Below are positions 23,786 through 35,499 of a stretch of DNA of 64,000 nucleotides, piece by piece; position 1 is the stretch's first letter; each line of letters starts with the position of its first letter. A program made the translations under genes and the position numbers. The notes beneath the pieces were generated by a model. That model was given only the letters and a program-made list of their open reading frames with translations. It was not told the DNA's origin and did no database searches. Source of the stretch: Combretum micranthum (taxonomy: Eukaryota; Streptophyta; Magnoliopsida; Myrtales; Combretaceae); NCBI GenBank assembly GCA_024138025.1, contig JAMXBD010001198.1, forward strand, positions 186,001 to 250,000. The letters are read 5' to 3'.

Positions 23786-25575
23786 TGATAAGTCATTTTT
23801 ACTCTATATATTTTCATAGGATTTTAAGCTTAATTTGCTAAGAATTTCTGATAAAATCCTGCAAAAATCATGCTTTTAATAAATAATGTTGTTTTGAAGC
23901 TCTTGGAATCAATTAAGGAGCAAACAAGTACTTTAATGCAAATTTGGAGCAAAAACAACAATCAAAGCAAAAAATGCAGAAGTTCAACCCTAAAAAGACA
24001 TAGCCGAGGCCAAAATAGAGAAAGAAAACAGCAAAAATTGATCTATCGAGCCTCAAATATGAACCTTTGACTTCAGTCGAAGTGATCGAGCATCATTCTA
24101 AAGAAAATACATTATCGAGCCTTAAAACTAAACCCTCGAAAATTGTGTTGCCAGACCAACTCCTTGACAAGACTCTCTCGAGCCTCAACAAGTTGACCCT
24201 TGACTCTCTCAATTTTACCCTCGATAGAGCAATGAACAAAAACACACAGTTTACTTAAGAATTTCCTGAAATCGAGCCTAACCTTGCTGAATACAAGCCT
24301 TGATCAATAAAGCACACAACCCTGGATGAGTGTTTTCACAAATCATATGCGTGTGTGAAAAGTTACCAAATTCTGTTAGAAATGATCTACTGAATCTGCC
24401 ACGTGTCAAATAAAGATGACCATGCTTTCTTTACCTAGTAGTCTATCAATAAACGTGCAAGCGTGCATTGTAAAGTATGTACCAACAGTGTAAATCAATA
24501 TTAACTTAGAGTAGATTTCTAAAGGATTTTTAGGGTAAAAGAATTTCCATTTCTTTTTACTTGAAAATATCTTCTATTTTCTGGGTAAAATCAATTTAAC
24601 CCAATGTTTGTAATTTCTTTGAATCTTTGAGCAATTAATTGATTCATCTTTTGAGCTTGTTTTATTTCTTCTAATTTGTGCTTATTTTGATAAATCCATG
24701 GAGAAATGAAATCCTACAGCTTAGGGATTACGAATCTAATTCATGATTTAGTCTAATTTCAAATGCGCTTTCAAGTAAATTTGGTTAGGTGTTTGTAATT
24801 AGTAACTTGAAATTAACTTGTGGTTTTTAAAGGAATGGTGCATTCTTTTAGAACCACGATTGATTTCAATGGAATAGATCAAAAGATCATTCGATTGAAT
24901 AGATCTGTGGTTACTATGGAGTCGATCCTAACATCTCTTGCGGGAATGGGTGAAGACTTTCTGTCATTTGTTTTAAAAATTCATTGAGTTGTCTTTTTAA
25001 AACAATGGATTCTTATTCTTTATGCGGATCTAAGTGAAACTTCAGATTACTGGTTTTAGCTAGATCTAGAACTACTGACTTTGAGAGAAGCTTTAGTTTA
25101 ATTTAGAGAATCCGATGGTATAAACACACCATTTCAACAGCTTTTTAAGAAGCTATCACCCTTAAGAAATCATTCTGATAAGGAATTGATGAATTAATCC
25201 TGATCTATCTTTTTCATAGAAGTTACAGGCTTACTTCTCATTTTGCCCAGTAAACATTTGTGAATATTTTTAACTTAGTTTAGTTTATTTTCCTTTTTAA
25301 TCTTCTAAAGTCTTTTTTTGGCTAGACAATTAATGGGATTGAAAGTATACTAGATGCCAATCATTCCCTTGGACTGCCCTAAATCATTTACTATGCTACA
25401 TTTGATGGGTGTGCTTGCCCTGTGAGACTGTAGTTGTTGATTTAGAAAATATTTATAAATTTGAAAAACTTGGTCAATGATCAGTGGAATTTGAGTTCTG
25501 AATTTCACAAGTCACATTTGAAACACAACACACAAACATTCACAGCCAAGTTTTCTTGTGCTGTTGCCGGGTAAT
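23786..25575 (+). mobile_element. Athila-type LTR plus PBS inserted in CRM-like gag
   Basis: It starts TGATAAGTCATTTTTACTC and is related along its length to the minus-strand LTR at 39115-40851: TTCATAGGA, GAGGCCAAAAT and repeated TCGAGCCT motifs. At the right end TGTGCTGTTGCCGGG (25557) is a worn form of the GGCGCCGTTGCCGGGG primer site, followed by GTGTTGGATTCAA. The fragment is therefore LTR plus leader, not a clean solo LTR. Short plus-strand frames at 23870-24258 are not genes. Confidence 0.75.
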
Positions 25576-25595
25576 AGTGTTGGATTCAACACCAT

Positions 25596-25850
25596 ATGAA
25601 TGAAGGTAGTTCGAATAAAGTAAGTGTATTCGGCGGGAGAACACATACCATTAAATATTTTAAGTGCTTAAGAACTAGAACTAGGCCTAGGCATATTGCT
25701 TCTCAATATCCTAATAAGAGAGTAATAGTAAATATTGGTGATGAAGTTGTTAGTGTTGGCAAACCAGATAGTATCCCAACAGCATTAGATACTTATTATG
25801 GTGAAGTAATGTTGAGGTTAATGAAGAATAAGGAGAAGACCAATATATGA
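25596..25850 (+). pseudogene. Gag C-terminal zinc-knuckle region, CRM-like element
   Basis: SSNKVSVFGGRTHTIKYFKC is followed by HIASQYPNKRV. This is the CCHC knuckle context (CFKCxGxGHIASQCPNKR) with the first and last Cys replaced by Tyr and a small duplication in the middle. It continues the gag interrupted at 23785. Confidence 0.75.
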
Positions 25851-25859
25851 GTATTAATG

Positions 25860-26270
25860 TGTTGATAAGAACACTTAAGGTATCTCAGTCTTTTGATGAG
25901 GAGCAGGGGAAATTTTGTTCCATTTGTTTGTAGAGTAAAGGAGAATTTATATGCACTCATCATTGGAGGGGGTTGCACCAATGTTGCTACTACTGCTTTA
26001 GTAGACAAACTAAAGTTACGTACCATACCTCATCCAAAACCATAAAAATCATATTGGCTCAATGAGCAAAGCAATTTACAGTTGAATCAACAGGTGAAAG
26101 TACCTTTTAGTATAGGTGACAAATATAAAGATGAAGTTTTTTGGGATGCGTTACCTATGTGTGCCGTAATATCTTTTTACGGAGATCGTGTTTGTTTGAT
26201 TGCAAGGTATGGCATGATGAGTATAGAAATACTTATTCATTCCAAAAGGATGGTAAGAAAATAATTTTGA
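25860..26270 (+). pseudogene. Aspartic protease region, CRM-like element
   Basis: LYALIIGGGCTNVATTALVD stands where gypsy proteases have a (I/V)DxGSxxNVAS core. The catalytic Asp-Ser/Thr-Gly is no longer recognisable. QQVKVPFSIGDKYKDEVF follows, as in the linker between protease and reverse transcriptase. Stops interrupt it. Confidence 0.6.
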
Positions 26271-26389
26271 ATCCTATGTCACTAGCAACAGTTAAAAAAG
26301 CTTAACTATAGATGAGTAGAGTAATGGAGAAGAAATCCACGTTTATGTATTGCATGCTAGGAGAATATTAAAGACAATAAGGCAAGCTT

Positions 26390-27760
26390 CTTTACCTACA
26401 ATGGTACAACATTTGTTGGAGGAATTTGCAGATGTATTCCCTGAAGAACTTGCTAAAGGGTTGCCACTTATTAGGGGAATTAAGTGTTAGAGATCTCCAA
26501 CCCGGAGCTGTGTTGCCTAATCGTCTGACTTATCGGATAAATCTTGAGGAGAAAAAGAGTTGAAAAAATAAGTTGATGAATTGTAGGAGAAGGGATATGC
26601 TAGAGAAAGTATTAGCTTATGTGCAGTTCCAACCCTCTTAGTGCCTAAGAAAGATGGATCATGGAGGGCGTGTATTAATAGTAAAGCTATCAATAAAACT
26701 ACTATCAAGTACTGGTGTCTCATACCATGTTTCGGTGATATGCTAGATGAATTGAATGGTGCACAGATATTTTGTAAGGTTGATCTTAACATTGGATATC
26801 ATCAGATCAAATGAGAGCATGAGATGAATGGAAGATTGCTTTCAAGACAAGGCATGAATTATATGAATGGTTGGTGATGCCTTTTGGCTTAACTAAGGCC
26901 CCGAGCACCTGCATGCGTCTCATGAGTTATATCCTGAGAGAATTCTTGGGAATGTTTGTAGTAGTATATTTTGTTGATATCTTGGTGTATAACAAAAATT
27001 TGGATAGTCATGTGTGCTATCTATGAGGTGTATTTGAAGTGTTAAGATCAAGGAAATTATATGGCAATCTTAAGAAGTGTTCTTTCTGTCAATCAAAGGT
27101 GAGATTCTTATCTTTTATAGTTTCTAGAGCAGGGATTCGAGTAGATGCTAGAAAGATAAAAGCCATTGTTTGCTAGCTAATACTTAAATCTATTGCTGAT
27201 GTTCGTAGTTTCATGGACTTTCTTCATTCTATCGACAGATTGTCAATAATTTTAGTAGTGTTGTTAGTCCTCTTACTGTGCTTACCAAGAGGAACATTAA
27301 TTTTGTGTGGAATGACATTGCACATAATAGTTTTGATGAGATAAAGGCTAAATTGACTAGTGCACAAGTGTTAGTACTACTTGATTTTGAAAAAACTTTT
27401 GAGTTAGAGTATAAAGTATCAGGAATTGGAATAGGAGCTGTTTTGATGTAAGAATGACGCCCTATTGCTTATTTTAGTGAGAAGTTGAGTTGAGCTACGT
27501 TGAATTACTCAGTTTATGATAAGGAGTTTTATTATTAAAACTCACAATGTGACAACATTATTTATTGCCCAAGGAGTTTGTATTTTATACTAATCATGAA
27601 GCATTAAAGCACTTCAAAGGACAACAACGACTTTCTAAGCAATAAGCTAAATGAGTTAGGTTTCTAGAGAGTTTCGCTTATGTGATCAAATATAAGAAGG
27701 GGAGTATTAATGTAGTTAATGATGCATTATCTCACATGTGTTCTTATTACTTCACTTAAA
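26390..27760 (+). pseudogene. Reverse transcriptase-RNase H region, CRM-like element
   Basis: Seen: GYARESISLCAVPTLLVPKK (26598-26657), [34 protein letters not shown], then [13 protein letters not shown] (about 26959), where the catalytic YxDD reads Tyr-Phe-Val-Asp. The RNase H part is traceable through frameshifts, with IKYKKGSINVVNDALS near 27690. These phrases match plant CRM-clade chromoviruses as I recall them. Many stops and the lost Asp mean no activity. Confidence 0.8.
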
Positions 27761-27834
27761 GTTAAGATGTTGGGATTTGAGTTGTTGGAAGACCAATATG
27801 TTGGTGATGCTTTCTTTGGTTCTATTGTGACACA

Positions 27835-29040
27835 ATGTGTGATGTGGAAGTAGTTGATGGATATTATGTAATAGATGGATTTTTTTGTAGAGGAGGAAAA
27901 CTTTGCATTCCTAGTGGACTTTTTAGAGAGTTGTTAGTATGTGAAGCACATGCAAGTGGATTATCGGGATATCTGGGAGAAAGAAAAACATTAGAAATGT
28001 TGAAAGAGTGTTTTTATTAGAAGGGGATGATGAAATATGTTCATAAAGTTATTGAGAGATGTGCTACATGTAAGAAAGCTAAGAGAAAGAAAGAGTCGTA
28101 GGGAAAATATTTGCCTTTACCATTGCCTACAGATCATGGGTTGATGTTAGTATGGATTGTCTCTTAGGTTTACCTAGACCTTAAAGGGGAAAAGACGCAA
28201 CTATGGTGGTAGTTGATCGTTTCAATAAGATGTTTCACTTTTTGCCATGCCATAAAATAGATGATGCAATGTATATTGTTAATTTATCTGTATTGGAGAT
28301 AGTAAGATTGCATGGTGTGCCATATAGTATTGCTTCAGATAGAGATGTGAAGTTCTTAACTTTCTTTTAGAAGATATTGTGGAAAAGGCCAGGGACTATG
28401 TAAATGTACAGCATTGCATGCTTTCCTCTGACTGATGGACAAATAGAAGTTATTGATCGTACTCTTGGAGCTTCGCTTAGAGCTACAATTGGCAAGAATC
28501 TTACTGATTGGGACTTATGTCTTCCTGTTGTTGATTTTGTTTACAATAGGTTAGCATATAGTTCAACTAGGGAAAAACTCATTTTGAAGTTGTGTATGGT
28601 TCTAATCCTACTTTGCCTATGGATTTAATACCCAAGCTTGCAACAAAGGAAGAGAATCTTAGTAAAGTTAAGTGAGTTAAGGAGATTCAGAAATTACATG
28701 AGAACTCTTCTGATTATCTTAAGGAGACTCAAGAAAGGCAAAAACAATAGGGTAATAAGCATCGGAAGTCTAAATCGTTTAATCCTACAGCCTTGGTTTG
28801 GACTTATCTCAGTAAAGATCGGTTTCCACATAAGAAATCACATGAGTTGTCATCTATAGTAGATTGACCTTTAAGGATTATTGAGAATATCAACAATAAT
28901 GCTTATTGCATTAAACTTTTAGGGGACTATGGAGTGTCAGCTACATTCCTCTTCCTCATCTTAGTCGGCTCTTGGAACTTCGATTCTTGAAAGACTTAGG
29001 GAGGGTACAGTTTGGAGCTAAGGTTGTTATTGAAGTGGGC
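27835..29040 (+). pseudogene. Integrase region, CRM-like element (3' truncated)
   Basis: A HHCC zinc region is seen: a His in CEAHASGLSGYLGERKT and a CATCKK pair (28061-28078). The catalytic core follows: [17 protein letters not shown] at 28205, [19 protein letters not shown] (the second Asp is in SDRD), LTDGQIEVIDRTL with the Glu, and VDFVYNRLAYS. At the C-terminal side GDYGVSATF is present but no chromodomain can be read. The 3' LTR is missing; the element stops near 29040 where minus-strand elements begin. Confidence 0.8.
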
Positions 29041-29734
29041 TCCAAAGTTGGTGGTTAGGAAGAAAGAATTGGGTATTGTTTTGTTATGGCTTCATTGTCC
29101 TCATAGATGTGAGCAGGCGACTTAACCAATTATTGTGATTGGGGTTTTGTTTGTGGTTGAGGTGGGGAGTGTATATGTGGTGGAGAGTATGTATGGGTTT
29201 GTTTATATCTAGGAGATGGAAATGGTATATGGGGTGGTAAAGTGTTTGGTGGTGAAGAATGTGTTTGTGGAATAATTAGTGAAGGGGGTCTAAATATTGA
29301 GGATGGTCTAGCATCATTGTCATCATCATTCGAATGTGACTTTGCCAATACTGGTTGGGGTGATAGGGATTTGATTTCAAAGGAGTTTAATGAGGATGAC
29401 CTTAAGTAAGTAGATCAATAATCTGATGCATGGTCTTCTTTAGATCACCCATGTCTTCCTTAGTTTCCTTCATGAAAGTGGCTAGATTTTCCTTCGTGCC
29501 TTTCACCTCAGCTTCTAGTTTATTGAGGTAAGCTGCTGACATTTGTGTTGCCTCCTGTGCAAATGGCACAGCTGCAACTTATGGATGGTTTACCGGTGGC
29601 TCTAGCATATGTAAACTGCCTCATAAACACTTGTTTATACTGTCCAAATGCATAAAAACCAACCACATCATCTACACTAGGTGCTTCACTTGTAATCTTG
29701 AAACTGGCCATGAAGGCCATGGTAACTGGTGGGT
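29041..29734 (-). mobile_element. Retroelement leader/gag-like remnant, minus strand
   Basis: Minus-strand frames at 29720-29520 and 29348-29130 are short. The second is Pro/His/Ser-rich. In another frame the stretch between them is Lys/Glu-rich (EVKGTKENLATFMKET), as in gag coiled regions. I do not recognise the family. It lies directly downstream, on that strand, of an LTR-like segment ending in GTTGGATTCGACACCC. Confidence 0.4.
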
Positions 29735-31150
29735 GTCGAATCCAACAAAAATAAAAGACCTACTCTAAAATTTGTAAATAGCAGTGAGCAGGATCGTCTC
29801 CACAGGGATCAGTGAAAATCTATTTCTATTTTAGTAACTAGCAAAAGGGAATAAAAATCGGGGGTTTTGTATAAACGATTAATTAGAAAATAATTGATTT
29901 CTAAAATTAACAAATACGTTTATTAGTGTAAATTCAATAGCAAGAATTCTAACCAAGGAATTATCACGATTCAATTCATAAGGATGATCATTGATGCAAG
30001 GATTGTTATTCTAATTCATGAATAAATTGGTTATAACCTTCAACAAGCTCTGAAGATCTATCTCTCCTTAGAGTATCGATAATCAAGATACGATCTTTAA
30101 TTATTCCCTTATTGATTAGACAACCCTAAATAAGCTCTTAAGATTTAATCTATCAATAGCATTACTAATTAGAGAGATTACCAATTATAATCAACAGATC
30201 AAAAGCATGAACTATTTAAATTAGATCATAAATCACCATAACATAAATCAATCACTTATTTTGCAACTAATCATGTTATCGTATTACTTATATTGAAACG
30301 ATCAAACAATTACGGATTTGACATTCCAAATAATAATAATCGCTTTGACAACCAGACAAATAGGCCTAATTCGTAATGATCAATCAAAACAATTCTAATA
30401 ATTCAAATAGATGAAATATGAATATTCATAAACAAAATAAACTCAATAGTTCAATTGGATCTCACAATCTTTGATGAATTGATCCCGTAATAATCCTCGG
30501 CTAGATTGAGTAATTAGTTACTCATGATCAAGAAAATAAAACTAGGGTTTCTTGAGAACATCAATAACAAGAACAAACAATGAAAGAATGAATGAATTCT
30601 CTTTCTCTCTCCTCTTTCTTTATATATGTGAGGTAAACATCAGATATAAGGAGTGTTTTTCGCATGAAAGATGGCTGGAGGCATGTCGCAACAAGGCTGG
30701 CAGCTTTTCATCGCGAAACAAGCGATGGATGATGATGGCCGGCTCCATGGCCGGCAGCCATGAATCTCCCAGTGCCGGCCATGAATGTTGGCCGGCGGCT
30801 TTTCCATGATGGCTGGCAGCTTTGGACGTTCTGGACGAATTCCGAACCTTACATATTCTCCAAATGTGTTTGCTATTGCTATAGTTCATGAGAAAACTAA
30901 TAGTAATGATAGCAATTCATCCCGAGTTTGGAATGAAATTGTGAGTACTTGTGTATTCCATTGAAAATGATATTGATCCTTGAAACTAGTTACAAACTCA
31001 TGCCCAATTTCGCCAAACCGTTCCATTTACTTTATAAAACCTGAAACACGACATTAAACTCGATTAAGTATCAATTCATTTGGATTTCTATAAAATTAAT
31101 AATAGAATTAACATATTTTACTCAATAAAAATCGAGTATATTCCGTCTTA
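29735..31150 (-). mobile_element. Athila/Tat-type LTR or leader remnant
   Basis: The minus strand ends with GATCCCTGTGGAGACGAT, ATTTTAGAGTAGGTCTTT and GTTGGATTCGACACC, phrases that precede the primer site in many plant Athila/Tat elements. The GGCGCC primer site itself appears deleted. The GC-rich repeat of GCCGGC motifs at 30680-30810 is inside it. No partner LTR was found. Confidence 0.45.
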
Positions 31151-31193
31151 ACAGTAACTTCACCATAGTTTCCTCCTTTATTTTAAACACTCT

Positions 31194-31445
31194 CTACCAA
31201 GCTGAATCTTCAAAATCTCTTTTAAAATCATCCTCTATACAATAATTTCTCAATAAATCCCAGTTCAACATAGAATTTTCAACAATTTTCTTTTGAACCA
31301 AATACATGTTATACTTCTCCCTATCTTCGACAGATAATCCCATTAAAGGGCGAGGGGAAGTACTTACTTGCACAAGGGGTCTAGATGCAACTCTAGCTCT
31401 TTTTGATTGCTTTCGTGGTTGGGGTTGTGCTCTCTTAGGTGTCAT
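31194..31445 (-). CDS. Short basic ORF, plant-transposon-like
   Basis: 83 codons starting MTPKRAQPQPRKQSKRARVA, a basic tail followed by VEDREKYNMYLVQKKIVE and an acidic end. A similar layout (MAPKR..., then an EDREKY-like helix) occurs in gag-adjacent ORFs of plant LTR elements, but I cannot name a family. It is probably a remnant of the minus-strand elements on both sides, not a host gene. Confidence 0.3.
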   Translation of the reverse strand: MTPKRAQPQPRKQSKRARVASRPLVQVSTSPRPLMGLSVEDREKYNMYLVQKKIVENSMLNWDLLRNYCIEDDFKRDFEDSAW

Positions 31446-31860
31446 TTTCTTCTACAAAAGAATGCAATCAACATAAGCGACTTTACATTTAAAGCTTAGA
31501 AATAAGCAGAATTTTTCCCTAAAATTTTTTGAAAACATAACCTCAGGGTAAATTGGTTTAAAACTTTTCTTACAAGCATTTTACTTAATCATTCCACATT
31601 GTTGTTTTGATTGTATTTTTACTATCTTTAATGTCTTTTTCAAGTAATCCAAAACAAACTAGGTTTCCATAGAGCTTTGATGAAGCCCAAAATTTTATAA
31701 CAAAGTTTGTGACCAATTACCAAAAATTTCTAGCTTATAAAAGTTCATAAAACAGTTATTTGAACTTATTTTTAATATCAAACAAGTTTTTTTTCATCGG
31801 GCACAACAAATATAAAAATTTCTAAAACCTTGATTGCACAGATTTAATATGTTATTTGTC

Positions 31861-32331
31861 TGACAATCTCTTGTATATTAGGAACTAATGAGGGGATTAT
31901 TATAAATATTTTATTATTTATTTTATTTTAGTGTTGCCTCCTCACCAAATGTAATGTCTTCTCATGCTGAAGCCACAAAAGCCAATAAAGCTCTTTGTGG
32001 GGATGTAAGTACTCTTGTAGATTCAAGCTCTTACTCACCAATTGACTGCTTACAGTCAATGATATCCCAATTTACACAAACCCCACACACACTTTACTAT
32101 AGCATGTATATGTGATATCAATAAAGTGTGATACTTTCAAGATTGATTCTTGCCTATGTCCCTTTTTGCTTACTGTTGGTTATTTTCTGTTGCCTATGTG
32201 TGTTGCCTATAGGTATTACAGCTCGACTGTTATCCGAATAGTGTTGCATTAAGCTTGCTTACTACTACTAAGGTAGGATAGTAAGCGCTATATGATTCCA
32301 TTGTGTTAGTGAAAAGCTTAGGACCATGATA
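31861..32331 (+). repeat. 5' LTR of chromovirus
   Basis: TGACAATCTC... to ...AAGCTTAGGACCATGA. It matches 36957-37375 along its length, except for 52 bp (around 31970-32020) that are absent from the 3' LTR. Confidence 0.9.
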
Positions 32332-32333
32332 GT

Positions 32334-32346
32334 TGGTATCGGAGCT
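32334..32346 (+). other. Primer binding site, tRNA-iMet type
   Basis: TGGTATCGGAGCT, one mismatch from the canonical TGGTATCAGAGC, begins a few bases after the 5' LTR. Confidence 0.85.
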
Positions 32347-32364
32347 TAGGTTATTCTAATATGA

Positions 32365-33440
32365 TCAACCATGGTATGGTAAGAAGAGTTTACTCGAAGA
32401 CTAGATGTCTAGGACAATGCCTTACTACCACTTAATAAGAGGGTGATTGATGCTGAGGCATCAAGCCATGAAATCGCCATGAGGATTGGTGAGATAGCTG
32501 AAGAATTTAGGGTTGTTGTTGCCAATCTTTGGAAGGAATCTCAGGTATTTTTTGAATGGGTGAGAAACTAGATGGTGAGATATGTCACTATAGAGGCAGT
32601 AGAGGAGTTGAGGCAACAAGTCACATTGTTGACGCGAGTTGTTGCGAATGCTCCCGCTCAAGCTCAGGCTCTTGCTACTCAACCTAAAATGCCTGAGCCA
32701 AAACTATTCACTGGCGTGAAGGATGCCAATGGGACATGTTGATGAGGGCACAAAGGTCTCTATAGCCACAATGTTGCTAGTAAGTGATGCTAAGCTGTGG
32801 TAGTGCACCAAATATGAGCAGATCCAGAATGGAGCGGCACATGTAAATACATAAGCACAATTGAGAATTGAGTTGCGAACTCAATTCTTCCCTAAGAATG
32901 TTGGATATAATGCCAGGAAGAAGCTATGAGAGCTTTGCCATGGCAATGACATTCGGCAATATGTCAGAAATTTTTTGGCACTTATGCTTAATATCAAGAG
33001 TATGAGTGAAGATGACAACTTATTGTATTTCCTGGAGGGGCTGAAGCCATATGCCAGGAATGAGTTGCAGAGGCAACGAGTAGAGAATTTGACTTAGGAG
33101 CAGACAAGCGCTGAGCGCTTGACAGACTAGACCAATGATTCAAGATCGAAGGGTGCATTATCGGGACACGACGGTGGAAAGTCTGGCAAGTTGGGTAAAC
33201 CTAAGAGTGGGGGAGCCGCAAGTTTTAACAGCCACGGTAGTGGAGGGGGCCAAAAGAAATTTTATGGCTCTCGAAAAATGGTACATAAGCAATGGTAATA
33301 AGCATACACTCGCTTTTTCTTGTGTAACAAACCTCATAGGGTAGCAGATTGTTTAACCAAGGTTGCACTCAATGCCTTAACAAAGAAGGTAGAGAGTGTT
33401 TGTCTGAATGAGGAGTATGAGGAAGATTGTGAAGAGTAAC
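32365..33440 (+). pseudogene. Chromovirus gag
   Basis: QPKMPEPKLFTGVKDAN near 32680 marks the start of the capsid. After a frameshift, LRIELRTQFFPKN and DIRQYVRNFLALMLNIKSMS show the Gag core, with LEGLKPYARNELQRQRVENL following. A knuckle FLCNKPHRVADC lies near 33320; its first Cys is missing. Several in-frame stops. From about 32800 on, gag shares the frame of pol. Confidence 0.8.
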
Positions 33441-33445
33441 GTAGG

Positions 33446-33790
33446 ATGGGAGCTTTACACATGTTGTCAGCCATTGGGAAGGCCTCCATAGTGCCCAGCA
33501 AATCCAAGACTGACAACGAACTAATGTTTATTCAATTACACATCAACAACAAGAGTGCTAGTGCAATGATTGATTCGGGAGCCACACATAATTTTATTGA
33601 CGTGCCCCAAGCACAAAGATTGTGGCTAGTGTTGTATGATGATTCTAGCTAAATTAAAGCTGTAAACTCAAAGGCCTATCTGGTTTAGGGAGTTGCAAAG
33701 AGCGTAAAGGTGAAGGTCAGAGATTGGAGTGGGAATCTCAACTTCACTGTTGTCCCTTTAGATGACTTCATAATGTCTTGAGGATAGAAT
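33446..33790 (+). pseudogene. Chromovirus aspartic protease
   Basis: Contains ASAMIDSGATHNFIDV (33559-33606) with an intact catalytic Asp-Ser-Gly and the usual HNF context, then VPLDDFIMS. Stops at about 33650 and 33690 break the frame. It lies in frame with the reverse transcriptase. Confidence 0.85.
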
Positions 33791-33802
33791 TTTGAGAAAT
33801 GC

Positions 33803-35400
33803 TTGATTGCTTCCTTGCCAGCAGCTGATTGCCTAGTGTTCATGGGTGATAAGCCATGTTATGTACCCGTTCAAAGGAAGAAAGCTGGTAGTGGGAGTAG
33901 CAATGGAAAGAACATTAGGGCAATGATGTTTTCAGTGCTCCACTTGAAGCGAAGGCTCCGGCACCGAGAGCCAACATTCCTTGCCATCTTGACAGAAAAG
34001 GAGGATGGAGGGAATGCTAAGATCCTAAGGGTAATTCAGAATGTCCTGAAGAAATATGGTTCTGTTATGCCTGACAAGCTCTCGAATGAGTTACCTACAA
34101 GAAGGCCCGTAGATCATGAGATTGAGTTGATCCTAGGGGCCAAGCCACCTATCAAGGCTCCATATAGAATGTCATCTCCAGGACTAGCAAAATTGAGAAA
34201 ACAACTTGATGAGTTGTTAGAGGTGGGTTTCATTCATCCATCAAAAGCACCATACGGGGCTCCTGTCTTATTTCAGAAGAAGCATGATGGGAGTTTGAGA
34301 TTGTGTATTGATTATCAGGCTCTTAATAAACTTATAGTGAGAAATCACTATCCCATTCCTCTTATTGTTTATTTGTTTGATTAACTAAGTAGGGCCAAAT
34401 ACTTCACCAAATTAGATCTTCGCTCAGGCTATCATCAAGTTCGCATTGCTGAGGGTGATGGGCCCAAAACTACTTGTGTAACCTGCTATGGAGCTTATGA
34501 ATTCCTAGTGATGCCATTCAGTCTCACTAATGCTCCTATAACTTTTTGTACATTAATGAATAACATCTTTCATGATTATCTAGATAAATTTGTTGTTGTC
34601 TGGCTAGATGACATTGTTGTGTGTAGCAGGACGTTAGAGGACCATATGAAACACTTGCATATGGTATTTCAGAAGTTAAGGGAAAGCCATTTGTATGTGA
34701 AGCGTGAAAAGTGTGCCTTTGCCCAAAAGTGCATCAAATTTCTCGAGCATGTGATTAAAGAAGGGCAGATCAGGATGGATGGGGCTAAGGTAGATGTTAT
34801 TCAAGAGTAGCATGTTCCACGAAATGTCACTGAATTGCGCTCGTTTTTTGGACTTGCCAATTAGTCCCAGCGGTTTGTAGAAGGGTATTCCAGGAGGGTT
34901 TCTCCATTTACAGATCTTTTGAAGAAGGACCGAGTACGGTCTTGGAATGAGGAATGTCAAGTTGCATTCGAAGAGTTGAAGCGAGTTGTGACAATGGAGC
35001 CGCTCCTCACCCTACCTGACATCTCTAAACCTTTTGAAGTCCACATAGATGCCTCTAATATCGCTTTAGGCGGGGTATTGATCTAGGAGGACCATCTAGT
35101 GGCGCATGACAGTCAGAAGCTAAACCCTACTGAGCGCAAATACTCAGAACAAGAGAAGGAGTTGTTAGCTATTGTGTAATGCTTCAGAATGTGAAAACAT
35201 TACTTATTGGGGCTGAAGTTCCTTATAAGAACTGATAATTCTGCGGCCAGCCATATTCTTACTTAACCAAAACTATCAACCAAGCAAGCGAGATGACAAT
35301 AATTCTGTAGAGTTTGATATGGAGATCATGTATTGCAGTGGGCATACAAATCAAGTGGCAGATGCTTTGAGTTGAAGAGCAGATTTGGCCTATTTGGCAG
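33803..35400 (+). pseudogene. Chromovirus reverse transcriptase-RNase H
   Basis: [37 protein letters not shown] and [13 protein letters not shown] lead to YFTKLDLRSGYHQVRIAEGD and FVVVWLDDIVV (about 34588-34620). The two catalytic Asp of YLDD are kept, with Tyr replaced by Trp. RNase H reads FEVHIDASNIALGGVL and YSEQEKELLAIV. The gag-pol frame here is broken by stops (34384, 34808 and others) rather than by frameshifts. Confidence 0.88.
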
Positions 35401-35499
35401 AGATAGCCCAACAGTCTACTAGTCGAGTTATCGATACTATCCAAGAACATATTAAAGAACACCGAGGCTAAGACCTATTGGCTAAGAACTTGAAGCAGT

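Noticed and set aside
29130..29348. Proline-rich minus-strand protein
   Set aside because: Simple Pro/His/Ser composition in a retroelement remnant; not supported as a gene by itself.
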